The notes below the pieces were generated by a model, which ran no database searches, was not told the DNA's origin, and saw only the letters and a program-made list of their open reading frames with translations. The translations under genes and the position numbers were made by a program. A DNA stretch of 64,000 nt from UBA695 sp042691655 (lineage in GTDB: Bacteria; Verrucomicrobiota; Verrucomicrobiia; Chthoniobacterales; Chthoniobacteraceae). The stretch spans positions 2,046,001-2,110,000 of the forward strand of contig CP170506.1 of assembly GCA_042691655.1 (NCBI GenBank), in the 5' to 3' direction. How positions within the stretch are numbered: position 1 is the first letter of the stretch; every line of letters begins with the position of its first letter. Below are positions 8,625-18,405 of this stretch, one piece after another.

Positions 8625-10499
8625 ATGGTCACAACGCCCAGCCTTTCCCCCGCCGATTTTGATCTTCAACAGTGGTCGCAGCCTTCGGCTGAATATTCGC
8701 TCTGCCCGTTCTGGTTCTGGAACGACGCCCTCGACGAAAACGAGATTCTGCGCCAAATCGCCGATTTCCAGCAACATGGAGTGGATGCGTTCGTCATTCA
8801 TCCACGCGTTGGCCTCCCCCGCGACACGGGTTGGCTTAGCGAGAAGCTTTTTTCCTTCATGAGGGTGGCCGTCAAGGAAGCCCGTCGGCGCGGAATGTGG
8901 ATCATGCTCTACGACGAAGGCATGTACCCGAGCGGATCGGCGTGCGGCCAAGTCGTCGCCCAGGACCCCTCATTCCATGTCCGCGGACTAGTCTGCACCG
9001 AAGGAGTCCCCCGCCCTGGCGCGGCCGTTCCCGAGGACCATCAGCTCATTGCCACGGTTCGACGGAACGCGGGAGACCTGGTATCTATTTTCGACCAGCC
9101 GGTGGACGCGGTCATCCGCGGATTGCACTATATCGGTGACGAAAGCAGTCCCGCTTTGACGGAAGACGAACCGCCCGCAGCGGATTTACTAAACCCCGCC
9201 GCTGCGCAATGCTTTATCGACTTGGTTTACGGCCGCTTCTTTGCCGAGTTCGCCGAATATTTTGGAAACACAATCAAAGCGATCTTCACCGATGAGCCCA
9301 ACCCTTTAAGCCGCTTGAGAACACCGGGGGTCATGCCCGGAACCCGTGGGATTCTCGAACAGGTCAATCGATACCTGGGATACGACTTCACTCCGCATCT
9401 CCCCGCCCTCTGGTTCGACGATGAGCCTGACGCAGAGCGTTACCGGCGGGACTACGCGGAAGCTATCGCCGCCCGCCTTAACGAGACCTACTACAGCCCC
9501 CTCTCGCTCTGGTGCGAGGCTCACGGCGTGCTGCTTGCCGGGCATCCGGCGAAGCCGGACGACATCGGGCATCTTCGATACTTCCATATTCCGGGTCAGG
9601 ATATTGTTTGGCGCGATGTCGAGCCAGGAAAAGCCACCGCGCTGGAGGGAGCGTGCTCGACCATGGCAAAGGCAGCCGCGTCCGTGGCATTCCATCGCGG
9701 AAAGCAGCGCAACCTGAACGAGTTCGCCGGGGCCTTCGGTCCATCGCTCACTTTCCATGAATTGCAATGGCTTGCCTCGTGGGTGCTAATCCGCGGATGC
9801 AACCTCCTCGTTCCCCACGCCTTTTATTATTCCATGCGAGGCCCCCGCAAAGCCGAGCGCCCGCCCGACGTCGGCCCAAACAGCTCCTGGTGGTCCGAAT
9901 ATCCGGCCTGGGCGGGGATGGCGCGGCGCCTCTGCTGGCTCAACACCATCGCATCGCCTGTTTGTGAAGTAGCCATCCTCGGGCACCCCACGGAACTGCC
10001 GTGGAAGGCGGCCAAAGCATGTTTCGAAAACCAAATCGATTTTCACTATATCGAGCCGGACGATCTAAATTCCTCCACAGTCTCCCAAGGAAGACTATGC
10101 ATCGGAGAGGGTCAATATGCGGCCATTGTAGTGGAACAGGGATATGAAACCGACCTGCCCGACGGCACGCCGGTCATTCGCTGGACAAAGGATGGCTTGT
10201 GCGAATTGAAAAAACACGTCGCTCCAGTGGTTTGCCTGGATCGAAACGCCCCGGCCTTGCGCGCCCGGCATTTGGTCACGCCAACAGGAGTTCATCTATT
10301 CCTGCTCTTTAACGAAGGCGAGGAACGGATCGCGCGGCGCGTGGTCTTCCCTATCTCCGGTGCATTGTGGCGGCTGAATCCCGAAACCGGCACAGCCGAG
10401 CACGGAACAGAAGACATCGATCTTGCACCCCACGGCTGGAGTGTGTTTGGAATCATCCCGGCCAACAATGGCGTTGATGCCGTGCCTATTGCGAAGTGA
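8625..10499 (+). CDS. GH106-like glycoside hydrolase
   Basis: A 624-residue protein with the opening typical of GH106-like (alpha-L-rhamnosidase-type) proteins: PFWFWNDALDENEILRQIADF, then GVDAFVIHPRVGL and IMLYDEGMYPSGSA, consistent with a TIM barrel. Acidic residues that could be catalytic appear in AIFTDEPNP and KQRNLNEFAGA, but I cannot assign them with certainty. No signal peptide is visible. It is shorter than full GH106 enzymes (about 800-1100 residues) and seems to lack most of the accessory beta domains. It stands alone on the plus strand next to a LacI regulator and its palindrome. Rhamnose-containing substrates fit the partial rhamnosidase nearby, but substrate is inference. Confidence 0.68.
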   Translation: MVTTPSLSPADFDLQQWSQPSAEYSLCPFWFWNDALDENEILRQIADFQQHGVDAFVIHPRVGLPRDTGWLSEKLFSFMRVAVKEARRRGMWIMLYDEGMYPSGSACGQVVAQDPSFHVRGLVCTEGVPRPGAAVPEDHQLIATVRRNAGDLVSIFDQPVDAVIRGLHYIGDESSPALTEDEPPAADLLNPAAAQCFIDLVYGRFFAEFAEYFGNTIKAIFTDEPNPLSRLRTPGVMPGTRGILEQVNRYLGYDFTPHLPALWFDDEPDAERYRRDYAEAIAARLNETYYSPLSLWCEAHGVLLAGHPAKPDDIGHLRYFHIPGQDIVWRDVEPGKATALEGACSTMAKAAASVAFHRGKQRNLNEFAGAFGPSLTFHELQWLASWVLIRGCNLLVPHAFYYSMRGPRKAERPPDVGPNSSWWSEYPAWAGMARRLCWLNTIASPVCEVAILGHPTELPWKAAKACFENQIDFHYIEPDDLNSSTVSQGRLCIGEGQYAAIVVEQGYETDLPDGTPVIRWTKDGLCELKKHVAPVVCLDRNAPALRARHLVTPTGVHLFLLFNEGEERIARRVVFPISGALWRLNPETGTAEHGTEDIDLAPHGWSVFGIIPANNGVDAVPIAK

Positions 10500-10585
10500 T
10501 CCGTGGCGCTACCTGACACCTTCCCAAAAACAGCCCCTATAATGTGTCCCTGAGATGTTATCAGGAGGTACTGCGTACGAGAATT

Positions 10586-11347
10586 TCAAAAACCGCCCGG
10601 GGTGGGCTGGGTCATCGCGTAGACGTAGATGTTGGTGCCCATTTGAAGCCCGGCCCGGCGCTTGGCTTCGCTGAACCAGCCGGTCCACGCACAGTGGGTG
10701 TCCGACGGGCTCAGCAGCGCGACGAGCCGCCCGTTGTAGGTGGCTCCGTAGAGGCCGTGCGGGATGCCTTGCATGTGGGGAAGGCCGCCGTAGATGTGGA
10801 AAAAACTGTGAAAAACGGGATGATCGAAAGGCACTTTTTCAAATTTCGCCTCGGGCAGAATGGCGGGAAGTTCGGTCGCCATGCGCAGGAAGAAATAGTC
10901 GGTGTTGGAGTGGCCGCCGGTGCGGCCCTTGCCGTTGACGCAGTCCTCGGCGAACAAAAAGCCGCCACGCAAAAAGTATTCGCGAAGGTTGGCGCGGTTC
11001 TCGGAGGTGAAGTCGGGCGCCAATTCGCTGTGCATGAAGAGAAACGGGTAGCGAACCATCTCGTCGAGTTTGTCGAGCTTCGCGATGTTCCAGTTGCGGT
11101 CGAGGTTGACGGTCGTATGCGTGGTGATGTGATCGATCAGGTTAAGGTCGCCGTGCGGGTGGACGTTCCAGTCGTCGTCGTCGCCGTTGACGCAACGGTG
11201 ATGCAGCCGGGCCCAGGGGCAAACGGGGCCCTGGGTGCCGGTCTTGAGGGCGGGATCGCCGAAAGATCGCGCCGCGCCAAGGAACGAGGCGCACCCGCTG
11301 GCGGCGAGCAGTTTGAGAAAGGCTCTGCGATCAAGGTTGTTGTTCAT
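10586..11347 (-). CDS. DUF4159 protein with Tat-type signal
   Basis: A 253-residue protein with a twin-arginine-like leader (DRRAFLKLLAASGCASFLG); a lipobox-like Cys at ASGC is also possible. The mature part matches DUF4159 proteins, which adopt a glutamine-amidotransferase-like fold without known activity: YPFLFMHSELAPDF, LREYFLRGGFLFAEDC, DHPVFHSFF, GRLVALLSPSDTHCAW. It is the last gene of the seven-gene MoxR/VWA operon, 21 bases after the VWA gene. Export suggests action at the cell envelope together with the membrane VWA proteins. The biochemical role is unknown. Confidence 0.75.
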   Translation of the reverse strand: MNNNLDRRAFLKLLAASGCASFLGAARSFGDPALKTGTQGPVCPWARLHHRCVNGDDDDWNVHPHGDLNLIDHITTHTTVNLDRNWNIAKLDKLDEMVRYPFLFMHSELAPDFTSENRANLREYFLRGGFLFAEDCVNGKGRTGGHSNTDYFFLRMATELPAILPEAKFEKVPFDHPVFHSFFHIYGGLPHMQGIPHGLYGATYNGRLVALLSPSDTHCAWTGWFSEAKRRAGLQMGTNIYVYAMTQPTPGGF

Positions 11348-11368
11348 ATCCAGGCTTGTTTGCGGCGA

Positions 11369-13675
11369 CTAAATGAGGCTCCAACGGCGGCGCAGAAGCA
11401 GCTCCACGCTATAGAGCCCCAGGCAGGCGAGGAGCAGCGGCCAGCGGTTCCAGAGGAGGGTGAGATTTTCGGAGACGACGACGCTCCGTGGGGCTTCGGC
11501 CAGGCGGCGCCAGGAGGCGGGGATTCCGTTTTGAATCAGTTCGCCGCCGGTGCTTTCGGCAACGTGCCGCAGGAGTTCGAGGTCGGGCGGGATGTTAGAC
11601 ATTTCCAAGGTGGTCTGGGTTTCCACGACGGCGACAGCAATGGAGGTTTCCGCGCCAGAGGGATCGATGCCCGTCAGAATCGCGGGGCCGGTTTCGCCGG
11701 GCGTCCAGTTTGCCTCAAAAGTCCCGTCGGCGGCGCGGGAAACCGAGAGAGGCTCGGTAGCTTGGCCGGTGCCGCTCCGAACGGTGACGGCGGGAAGATC
11801 GGCGTTGCCTTCGAGCACAAATCGGGCGGGGCGGCTCACCGGGACTTCGACCTTCGGTTTGACGAAATGGATGGCGTTGAGTGAAGGCTGCGCCAGCCAG
11901 ACGAGCAGCTGTTGCCAAAAGGTTTCGACTTCCCTTGAGCCGCTCGGCAACGAGAGCTTCCAGCGCCAGAGGGAGTCGGTGGTCAGAACCGTGGAGCGGC
12001 CTTTGCCGAACTGCTGGCTGGCCATCAGGATGGACGGCGCGCCGGTCGCCGGGTTGGTCTCCGTCGGGTGGACGGCGAGGACCCGGGCGCCCGGTTTGGC
12101 ACTTTCCACCCGCGCGTAGGAGGTAAACATGGGCGCGAGCGCGACCCCGGGTTTGCCCGGCACCGAGAGGACGGGAGCCAAGGCGGCGGTGTCGACGATC
12201 TGGAACTTGGCCAGGCGCGGCTGGGTGTCTCGCTGCTCGGCGGCAACGGCGAAACGGGTTTCGGCTCCGTTGCCCCGGTTCGGCCCCATCATGTTCATAA
12301 AGCGCGCCTCGGCCTCGCCGTGGAGATTGCGGGGCTCGGGAGGGCAGAACCACACGGGGAGCATCTGCTCCAGAGTGGAGCCGGAGAACCGCGTGGCCAG
12401 GTGCGTATCGGACTCGATGAAGAGGACGCCGCCGCCGTCGCGAACATAGGCGAGCAGGGCCTCTTGTTGTTCGGGATCGAGCTGGGCCGCGTCGGCATTG
12501 GCCACGACAACGATGTTGTATTTTCCGAGCGCGCTACGCGAGGCGGGAAGGTCCGTGAGTCCTCCCGCGTCGGTCCCGCCGGTGAGGATCCGCACCCGCG
12601 TGGAGGAATCAAAGAGGCCGGTCAGGTGAAAGCTCGGATCGCGCGCGATGGCGTCGTTGAGGAATCGAAATCCCCAGTCGAGCGTGCCTTGGTAGACGAG
12701 CAGGTTGATGGATTTGCGGTCGCTCACGCGCACCAGGGCGTGCCCTGCCTTCTTCTCGCCCGGGTTGCCGACGGTGAGCTGGAGATCGACCACCCCAGGG
12801 GCTTGGGCCGTGACGGACGTGCGCCACGGATAGCTGCCGAATCCGGCCTCGGCGTGGAGGGTTCCGCTGGCGACCACCCCGCTGCCCGACTGGAGCGTGA
12901 GTGGGATATCCCTCGCCGCCGGGGTGTAGCAATCCACGACGGCGTTGAAGGGAATTTCGGTGCGCTGCATTGTTTCCGAGGGGGCATTGATCTCGCGGAT
13001 GGCAAGGAGGGGCTTGGCCTGGAGCCGGTTGTGACACGGGAGGAAGTAAATCGGCGTCCGCGTGGCCTGGCTGCGCTTGATGGCTTCATCGAAGGGGGCG
13101 GAGGTGGTGTCCAGGCCATCGGTGATGCAGAGGAGGGCGGCGTAATCGCCATTGTGCTGGAGCGCGTCGGTCAGGCAAGCGTTTAGGCGGGTTTCGTCCT
13201 CTGGTTCCTTATGCTCAAGCACGCCCTTCAGCGATCCCGCCGGGGTGATCTGGGTGGCGAAGCTGAAGTAATCGAGCACGCCGAACATCTCGCGGGCCGA
13301 GGGTTCGATCCGCTTCCAGGTTTGCAGTGCATCCTGGAGCCGGGAACGCCCCCGGTTGTCCTGGGCCGTCATGCTGCCGGATTGGTCGACCAGCACGGCA
13401 AGCGGCTTTTTGGGCGGCGGAGGGAGCATTTCGCGGCTGACGCGCGTGGGATTGGCCAGCATGAGCGCCAGCCCGGCGATGACCAGGCCGCGCAGCGAGC
13501 AAAGCAGGATGCGCTGGGTAAGATTGAGTGGCGCACGCGGTTTGCGGTAGCTGATCCAGACGGAGGCGGCTCCGAGCGCGAAGATCAGAGCCAGCAGGCT
13601 CCAGCCGAGCGCCGGGCTGCCGTGTTGAAGGAAGCCGCCGAAGCGCCATTCCAAGGTTTGAAGCGTGGTCGTCAT
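11369..13675 (-). CDS. Membrane VWA-domain protein with GATase1-like domain
   Basis: A 768-residue protein with two hydrophobic segments at residues about 20-40 and 50-65, a von Willebrand A domain whose metal site LVDQSGSM is complete, a middle Ig-like stretch, a glutamine-amidotransferase-like region (NIVVVANADAAQLD, LAYVRDGGGVLFIES), a second beta domain and a C-terminal membrane helix followed by RRRW. The layout suggests a large envelope-exposed protein tethered at both ends. Its ATG overlaps the stop of the upstream DUF4175-like gene (ATGA at 13675-13672), so translation is coupled. Related proteins in MoxR operons of Planctomycetes and Verrucomicrobia are uncharacterised. Confidence 0.75.
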   Translation of the reverse strand: MTTTLQTLEWRFGGFLQHGSPALGWSLLALIFALGAASVWISYRKPRAPLNLTQRILLCSLRGLVIAGLALMLANPTRVSREMLPPPPKKPLAVLVDQSGSMTAQDNRGRSRLQDALQTWKRIEPSAREMFGVLDYFSFATQITPAGSLKGVLEHKEPEDETRLNACLTDALQHNGDYAALLCITDGLDTTSAPFDEAIKRSQATRTPIYFLPCHNRLQAKPLLAIREINAPSETMQRTEIPFNAVVDCYTPAARDIPLTLQSGSGVVASGTLHAEAGFGSYPWRTSVTAQAPGVVDLQLTVGNPGEKKAGHALVRVSDRKSINLLVYQGTLDWGFRFLNDAIARDPSFHLTGLFDSSTRVRILTGGTDAGGLTDLPASRSALGKYNIVVVANADAAQLDPEQQEALLAYVRDGGGVLFIESDTHLATRFSGSTLEQMLPVWFCPPEPRNLHGEAEARFMNMMGPNRGNGAETRFAVAAEQRDTQPRLAKFQIVDTAALAPVLSVPGKPGVALAPMFTSYARVESAKPGARVLAVHPTETNPATGAPSILMASQQFGKGRSTVLTTDSLWRWKLSLPSGSREVETFWQQLLVWLAQPSLNAIHFVKPKVEVPVSRPARFVLEGNADLPAVTVRSGTGQATEPLSVSRAADGTFEANWTPGETGPAILTGIDPSGAETSIAVAVVETQTTLEMSNIPPDLELLRHVAESTGGELIQNGIPASWRRLAEAPRSVVVSENLTLLWNRWPLLLACLGLYSVELLLRRRWSLI

Positions 13676-16419
13676 TTCGCTTTCGAGCGGGAGAGTTGTT
13701 CGAAGTATTTGGCCACGGCTTCCCGGTAGGCGGGAGGTGCCTGGTCGGGGTTGCCGGTGGCGATTGGCTGCTCGCGCTGCTGTTCGGCCAGGGTTTTGGA
13801 AATCATGGCGATGAGAGCATCGAGCGGTTCAGCGGCATCCCGCACATCGGTAACGCGGTGGGTGAAGGGTCGCCGAATGTTATCCAGCTTTTGCTGGGCC
13901 TGTGTCGCGCCACTCGCCCCACTCGCGCCGTGTTTTGAGCCTTGATTGCCGGAACCCGAACCGTTGGGATCTTTGCCCTGGGGGCCGTTGCCTTTCCCGG
14001 GGTCATTGCCCGGTCCCGGGCCGTTGCCTGGCTGCGTTACGGCAAGGACCGAGGCGGTGCGCTGCGCGGTTTCCTTGAGCGTATCGAGGATCTCCTGCAA
14101 CCCGGCGGCGCGTTCGGCTTCCGTGATGCCGTGTTCGCCGGATTTGCCGCTGGCCATGCGATCCAGGGTGGCTTTGGCGCGGAGGACATCTTGCAGGGAA
14201 CGCTGGAGCAGGTCCTGGCTGGAGGCCATGCGGGCTTGGGCATCCGCAAGTTTCTGAGCCAGCTCATTGACGCCGGAGCCCAGCCGGTCGGTTTGATCCG
14301 GAGGGGAGCTCGCGGAGCCCTCTTTCATGGAGCCCGGGTCGGTTTTGGGGATCGAACTCGTGGCCGTGGCGGCGGGGGTTGCGCTGGCGGTGGCGTTGCC
14401 GGGAGCGTTGCCACTGGTGCCGGTATTCGCGGTGGGATCGGGTGCCTTGCCGGAGGCGTCGGGGCGGGACCCCGGGGCCGGAGCTGGCGTGGCATTGGCG
14501 GGAGCGGAGCCCGGAGCATTGCCATTGGTGCCGGATTGGGCGGCGGTTTGCTGGGCTAGCCCGGCGGCTTTCGAGGGATCGGCGGTGCGAAGCTGGCTGG
14601 CGAGATCGCGCAACTGGTTGGCGAAAAGCGCGGAGCCTTGTCCGCTCTGCTTAAGGGCTTCCTCGTCGAGTTTACCGGCCACGGCGGCCATGGCGTTATG
14701 GGCTTTTTCGGCGGCTTGGGGATTGCCCGTTCCTCCCGATTGCTCCATTTCGTCGGAAATGTGATTCAACTCACGCTGGGCTTTCTGCAGCGCCGCGAGC
14801 GCTTCCTTGCGGGCTTCCTCCAGCATTTTGTTGACCGCGCTTTGGAGCCGTTCCGCCGCGCGGCTGGCGGGTTCTTTGGCGGCCACCGTGTCCTTCGCTT
14901 CAAGCTGGGAGGCCGAGTTCCGAGCGGCTTCCGCAGCTTCGGTCAGCTCCTTGCTGAGGTCCGTTTCCAGCTTGCCGGAAAGGCCCCCAATGCCCTCGTG
15001 GACTTCCTGTTGTTCCTTGGCCAGTTCGGCGGCATCCGGCTTGGCCTGGTTCAGTTTGTCCGTCAGCTTCGCCTGCTTTTCGGCGAGTTGCTCCAGTTTG
15101 CCCGCGGCGGTCTCCTCGCGTTTGGGAAGCTGGAGCCGCTGCTGATCCTTGAAAGGGTCCTGGGGCGGAGGTTTCGCCGCGTCTTTGCCCGACTTCAGAT
15201 TGACGACCTTCATGAAGTGCTTTTGCGCTTCGGTGATGAGGGCCAGCGCGTGTTCCTGGTCAGGGATCGCCTTGCCGTTTTCGGTTCCCTTGATCGCGGT
15301 GGCCGCGGTGCGCATCAGCGGCTCGGCCTGGGTTAGCAAATCGATCACTTCGGCATCCACCTGCAGTTCAATGAGCACGGGGAGGCCCTTTTGGACTTTG
15401 TCTGCGAGAACGCTCTGGTCCTCCCCTACCCGCCCGTTTTCGCGTTGCCACACGGGATCGGTTTTGAGGAGGTCTGCATAGGTCAGGACGGAGTTTTGCT
15501 TCACCAACTGGAGCTGAGCCAGCTTTAACTGGATAATCAGGTTGAACGCATCGCGTGATATCCCATCCCTCTCGATAATCCGGACATCCTCGCGCAGCGG
15601 GCGGATTTGGATAAACTGCACCGGCGAAACGGTGGGCGGCAGCGGCTGGGGCGCCTTGCGCATCCCCTTGAGGCTGTAGCTGACGACATCGTAGGCTTCG
15701 ACATTCAGCTCATCCAGGTAGATGGAGAGATCCAGCGGGTGGGTGCCCGGCTTGAGCAGCTCTTTCTGGACGTCCGGGCTGACGGGAACGGGGGGGCGCA
15801 CTTCGCCGTTGACCCGGAGCTCCAGCGCAACCTCTTTGAGGCCCGAGGTGGAATCAGCCTCGGCGGTCAGCGGAATCTCCTCCACCTTCGTGCCCAAGGA
15901 TTCCGCTTCGGGAGCTTTCCAGCGGAATTCCGCCAGCGGCCGGTTTTCGGGGGACTCCTTTGGCTCGTTCGCCTGGGCATGGGCCATCCCCATAAGCCAT
16001 GTTACCGAATCATAACACAGCAGGCAGATCATCGCCAGGAAGGCCAGGCCTGCGGTGCTCGCAGAAAAGACGGGGAACCGGCGGCGCTCGGTTTCCTTCT
16101 TAAGGGCTCGTGCGGTCTCCTCCCGTTGAGCGCGGGCAAGCGGCGAGGAATTTCCGGCCAGTTCCTCCGCTGTTTCCAGCCGGTTTTTAGAGCCCAGCCG
16201 GGCATCGAGATCGGCGGCGATGGCTTTGCGTTTGGGGCGAAAGAGGAACGCCAGAACGATCAGCGCGAGGAAGGTGATCCCGAGCGTCGGCAGCCACAGG
16301 AAGCGGGCCCAGACGCGGAGCCCGACGGCCACGAAAATTCCGCCGGAGCTCGTCCAAAGAAGAGGCCGCAGTTTTTTCCGGAGGCGCTCGGCGCTTAAAA
16401 ATTGGAGAGGGTCGCTCAT
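13672..16419 (-). CDS. DUF4175-like membrane protein with long coiled coil and low-complexity linker
   Basis: About 915 residues from the ATG at 16419; the frame is open to 16488, but this ATG overlaps the upstream stop as ATGA. Two N-terminal hydrophobic segments (around residues 22-50) are followed by a basic stretch, a third membrane helix (LAFLAMICLLCYD), beta-rich repeats, then a long charged helical region of Lys, Glu, Ala and Gln and a low-complexity segment rich in Ala, Gly, Pro, Ser, Thr and Asn (about 640-720). A helical region and a Gly/Asn/Pro-rich tail end the protein. It resembles the DUF4175 proteins of MoxR/VWA operons. A scaffold role between membrane and envelope is inference. 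Confidence 0.65.
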   Translation of the reverse strand: MSDPLQFLSAERLRKKLRPLLWTSSGGIFVAVGLRVWARFLWLPTLGITFLALIVLAFLFRPKRKAIAADLDARLGSKNRLETAEELAGNSSPLARAQREETARALKKETERRRFPVFSASTAGLAFLAMICLLCYDSVTWLMGMAHAQANEPKESPENRPLAEFRWKAPEAESLGTKVEEIPLTAEADSTSGLKEVALELRVNGEVRPPVPVSPDVQKELLKPGTHPLDLSIYLDELNVEAYDVVSYSLKGMRKAPQPLPPTVSPVQFIQIRPLREDVRIIERDGISRDAFNLIIQLKLAQLQLVKQNSVLTYADLLKTDPVWQRENGRVGEDQSVLADKVQKGLPVLIELQVDAEVIDLLTQAEPLMRTAATAIKGTENGKAIPDQEHALALITEAQKHFMKVVNLKSGKDAAKPPPQDPFKDQQRLQLPKREETAAGKLEQLAEKQAKLTDKLNQAKPDAAELAKEQQEVHEGIGGLSGKLETDLSKELTEAAEAARNSASQLEAKDTVAAKEPASRAAERLQSAVNKMLEEARKEALAALQKAQRELNHISDEMEQSGGTGNPQAAEKAHNAMAAVAGKLDEEALKQSGQGSALFANQLRDLASQLRTADPSKAAGLAQQTAAQSGTNGNAPGSAPANATPAPAPGSRPDASGKAPDPTANTGTSGNAPGNATASATPAATATSSIPKTDPGSMKEGSASSPPDQTDRLGSGVNELAQKLADAQARMASSQDLLQRSLQDVLRAKATLDRMASGKSGEHGITEAERAAGLQEILDTLKETAQRTASVLAVTQPGNGPGPGNDPGKGNGPQGKDPNGSGSGNQGSKHGASGASGATQAQQKLDNIRRPFTHRVTDVRDAAEPLDALIAMISKTLAEQQREQPIATGNPDQAPPAYREAVAKYFEQLSRSKAK

Positions 16420-18380
16420 AACGCGGTACGGTTGGAGAGGGCGGTTTCGGCAGCCAGCAGCACCAGCGCGGCAAAGGCGAGCCACCACCAGGCGTTGGCG
16501 TTTTTGCGGGCGTTCCCCTCGGTCTCGCGGAATTGCGCGCTTTGTGAGGCTTCCGGCGGCGGTGCCGGATCATGGTTTTGCAGCTTCTGCCAGGGGGCGT
16601 CCTTCATCGGCGTGAGATCGGATTCCTCATCGGCGACGTTCACCGCGTAGAGGCGGGCCCCGGCGGCGCTGGGCTGCGGCGTGGCTTTGGCGTTGGCCGC
16701 GCCGGGGGTAAACCGATAGAGGCCAGGCTGCGGCGGAACGACGGACCCGTTGACCTCCGTGGGTTCGCCGGGAAAGCCCGGGGCGTCCACGGCGGCCCAG
16801 GTGCCGGGTTGCGGCGGCAGCTCGACCGAATGCCCGACAACGAGGTGACTGTCATGGGTGGAGGTTTCCGCCTGCCCGAGATAGGTCAGGATTTGGTGCA
16901 CCAGCGGAACGAAGGCGGAGCTGATCGGCAGCGAGGAAGCGGTGCGGGACAAGCCGAAACCGCTGACCACCATGTGCCCGGTTTCCGCGATCGCGACGGT
17001 CGATCCCGCCGGTTCGCTCCAACGCGCGAGCGGGGAGAGCCCCTCGCCGGAGAGGCCATACCCACCGGAAAACTCGGGTTCCAGCAGGGGCATTAGGCTG
17101 GATTCGGCCAGAGCGGAAAAGACGGGGTGATCAATATCAAGCCGCGAGAGATGCGGCTTGCCTTGGATGGGCGAGGCGGTGATGCCGCGCGTTTTCAGCC
17201 AGGCGAGCTGTTCGAGCGAACCGTCGAAAGCCACCCAGGCCGCGCCGCCCGCGTTGAGGAATGCGTTGAGCCGGTTGAGCAACGGGGGCCGAAGCACTTC
17301 GTTGCCGCGCACGACCGCGATGGCGTCGAGGGGCCACGGGGCGTCCTCCGGGGGCTGGATTTTCAGGGCTTGCAGGCCTTTCTGCTCGGTCGCGGCGATG
17401 GCTTGGCGGAGGAAATCCGGTTCCGGCGCGGAAGGCAGGATGACACTGAGGGCCAACTCGGAGCGGGTGGCAACCCACGCGGTGTCATCGGCGGGGCAAT
17501 CGTCCGGATCAAGGGCCACGCGCACCCAGTCTGCCACGCCCGGCTCCAGCGGCAGGGAAATGGAAGCCGGTTTCTTCGCGTCAAGATCGACGGTCTGGGT
17601 GGTGGCTTTGCCATTGGCCGTAATCGTGACTTGGCGCCGCTCGCGCGCGGGCGAGAAGAGCCGGATTTGCACCTCGATGGAAGCCGGGTGGCTGATGACG
17701 CCTGTGATCGCGGCCTGGCGGGCGGGGACCGGTTGGGCCGGGGGGAAGATCAGGTTGATCCCGGGCGGCAGCGGCTTGGAAAAATCGACCTCGCGCCAAC
17801 TGCCCGCCTGCTCGTCGCCCATCCAGACCACCGCTTTGACCAACGCCGGAGTGTGCGCGAGCGTCTCGGCGGCCAGGGTTAGCGAGGGGCCGTAACGGAC
17901 GGATTCATAGCCCGGCTGGAGATTGCGCAACGCGGCCAGCACTTCGCCCGTATTTTCGCTCAACGGCACGGCCCAGGTGGGGGTCGGCCCCATGAGGAGC
18001 AGCCCCGCGCGGTCCCCCGGGCCGAGCGAGCCGATGGTTTGGTCGGCCCACTTTCGGAGCGCCTCCCAGCGGCCCTTGGTCTGCATGCTAAAGGAGTTGT
18101 CCACGGCGATGATGACCGCGCGCGCAAACGGGTCGGGCGGGCTGGCTTTGAAGGGGCGGGCAAAGGCGGCGGCGAACCCCAGGATCAACGCGCACCGGGC
18201 GGCGAGCACCAGCCAGCGCAGGATGCGGTGCTGGCGGCGGTGTTCGAGCACGCTGGGGAGCACAAAGCGCAGCGAGGGAAAGGGCCGCATTTCGCGCGGC
18301 TTTTTCCGCAGGAAATGGAGCAGGATGGGCAGGCCGATGAGCAAGCCGATGAGCAGGAACTGGGGGTGGAGCCAATGCAT
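16416..18380 (-). CDS. BatA-type membrane protein with VWA domain
   Basis: A 654-residue protein. The N-terminus is the BatA/aerotolerance N-terminal domain (MHWLHPQFLLIGLLIGLPILLHFLRKKP, split here: MHWLHPQFLL then PILLHFLRKKP), with a second membrane helix near residues 58-78, then a VWA domain with metal site AVDNSFSM. After beta-rich domains it ends in a membrane helix just before the C-terminus. BatA-like proteins accompany MoxR ATPases and have been linked to envelope stress and aerotolerance in Bacteroides and Francisella. Gap to the upstream DUF58 gene is 25 bases; the stop overlaps the next start. Confidence 0.8.
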   Translation of the reverse strand: MHWLHPQFLLIGLLIGLPILLHFLRKKPREMRPFPSLRFVLPSVLEHRRQHRILRWLVLAARCALILGFAAAFARPFKASPPDPFARAVIIAVDNSFSMQTKGRWEALRKWADQTIGSLGPGDRAGLLLMGPTPTWAVPLSENTGEVLAALRNLQPGYESVRYGPSLTLAAETLAHTPALVKAVVWMGDEQAGSWREVDFSKPLPPGINLIFPPAQPVPARQAAITGVISHPASIEVQIRLFSPARERRQVTITANGKATTQTVDLDAKKPASISLPLEPGVADWVRVALDPDDCPADDTAWVATRSELALSVILPSAPEPDFLRQAIAATEQKGLQALKIQPPEDAPWPLDAIAVVRGNEVLRPPLLNRLNAFLNAGGAAWVAFDGSLEQLAWLKTRGITASPIQGKPHLSRLDIDHPVFSALAESSLMPLLEPEFSGGYGLSGEGLSPLARWSEPAGSTVAIAETGHMVVSGFGLSRTASSLPISSAFVPLVHQILTYLGQAETSTHDSHLVVGHSVELPPQPGTWAAVDAPGFPGEPTEVNGSVVPPQPGLYRFTPGAANAKATPQPSAAGARLYAVNVADEESDLTPMKDAPWQKLQNHDPAPPPEASQSAQFRETEGNARKNANAWWWLAFAALVLLAAETALSNRTAL

Positions 18381-18405
18381 TTAGCTAAAAATGGGGGAAA
18401 ACACG

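Noticed and set aside
10544..13186. Two long plus-strand frames (10544-11884 and 12068-13186) opposite the DUF4159 and VWA genes
   Set aside because: Gly/Ala/Arg-rich shadows of minus-strand genes that carry clear motifs and tight operon spacing.
13290..13320. GGTTCGATCC as a tRNA T-loop
   Set aside because: It lies within the VWA gene and no acceptor, D or anticodon stems can be formed around it.
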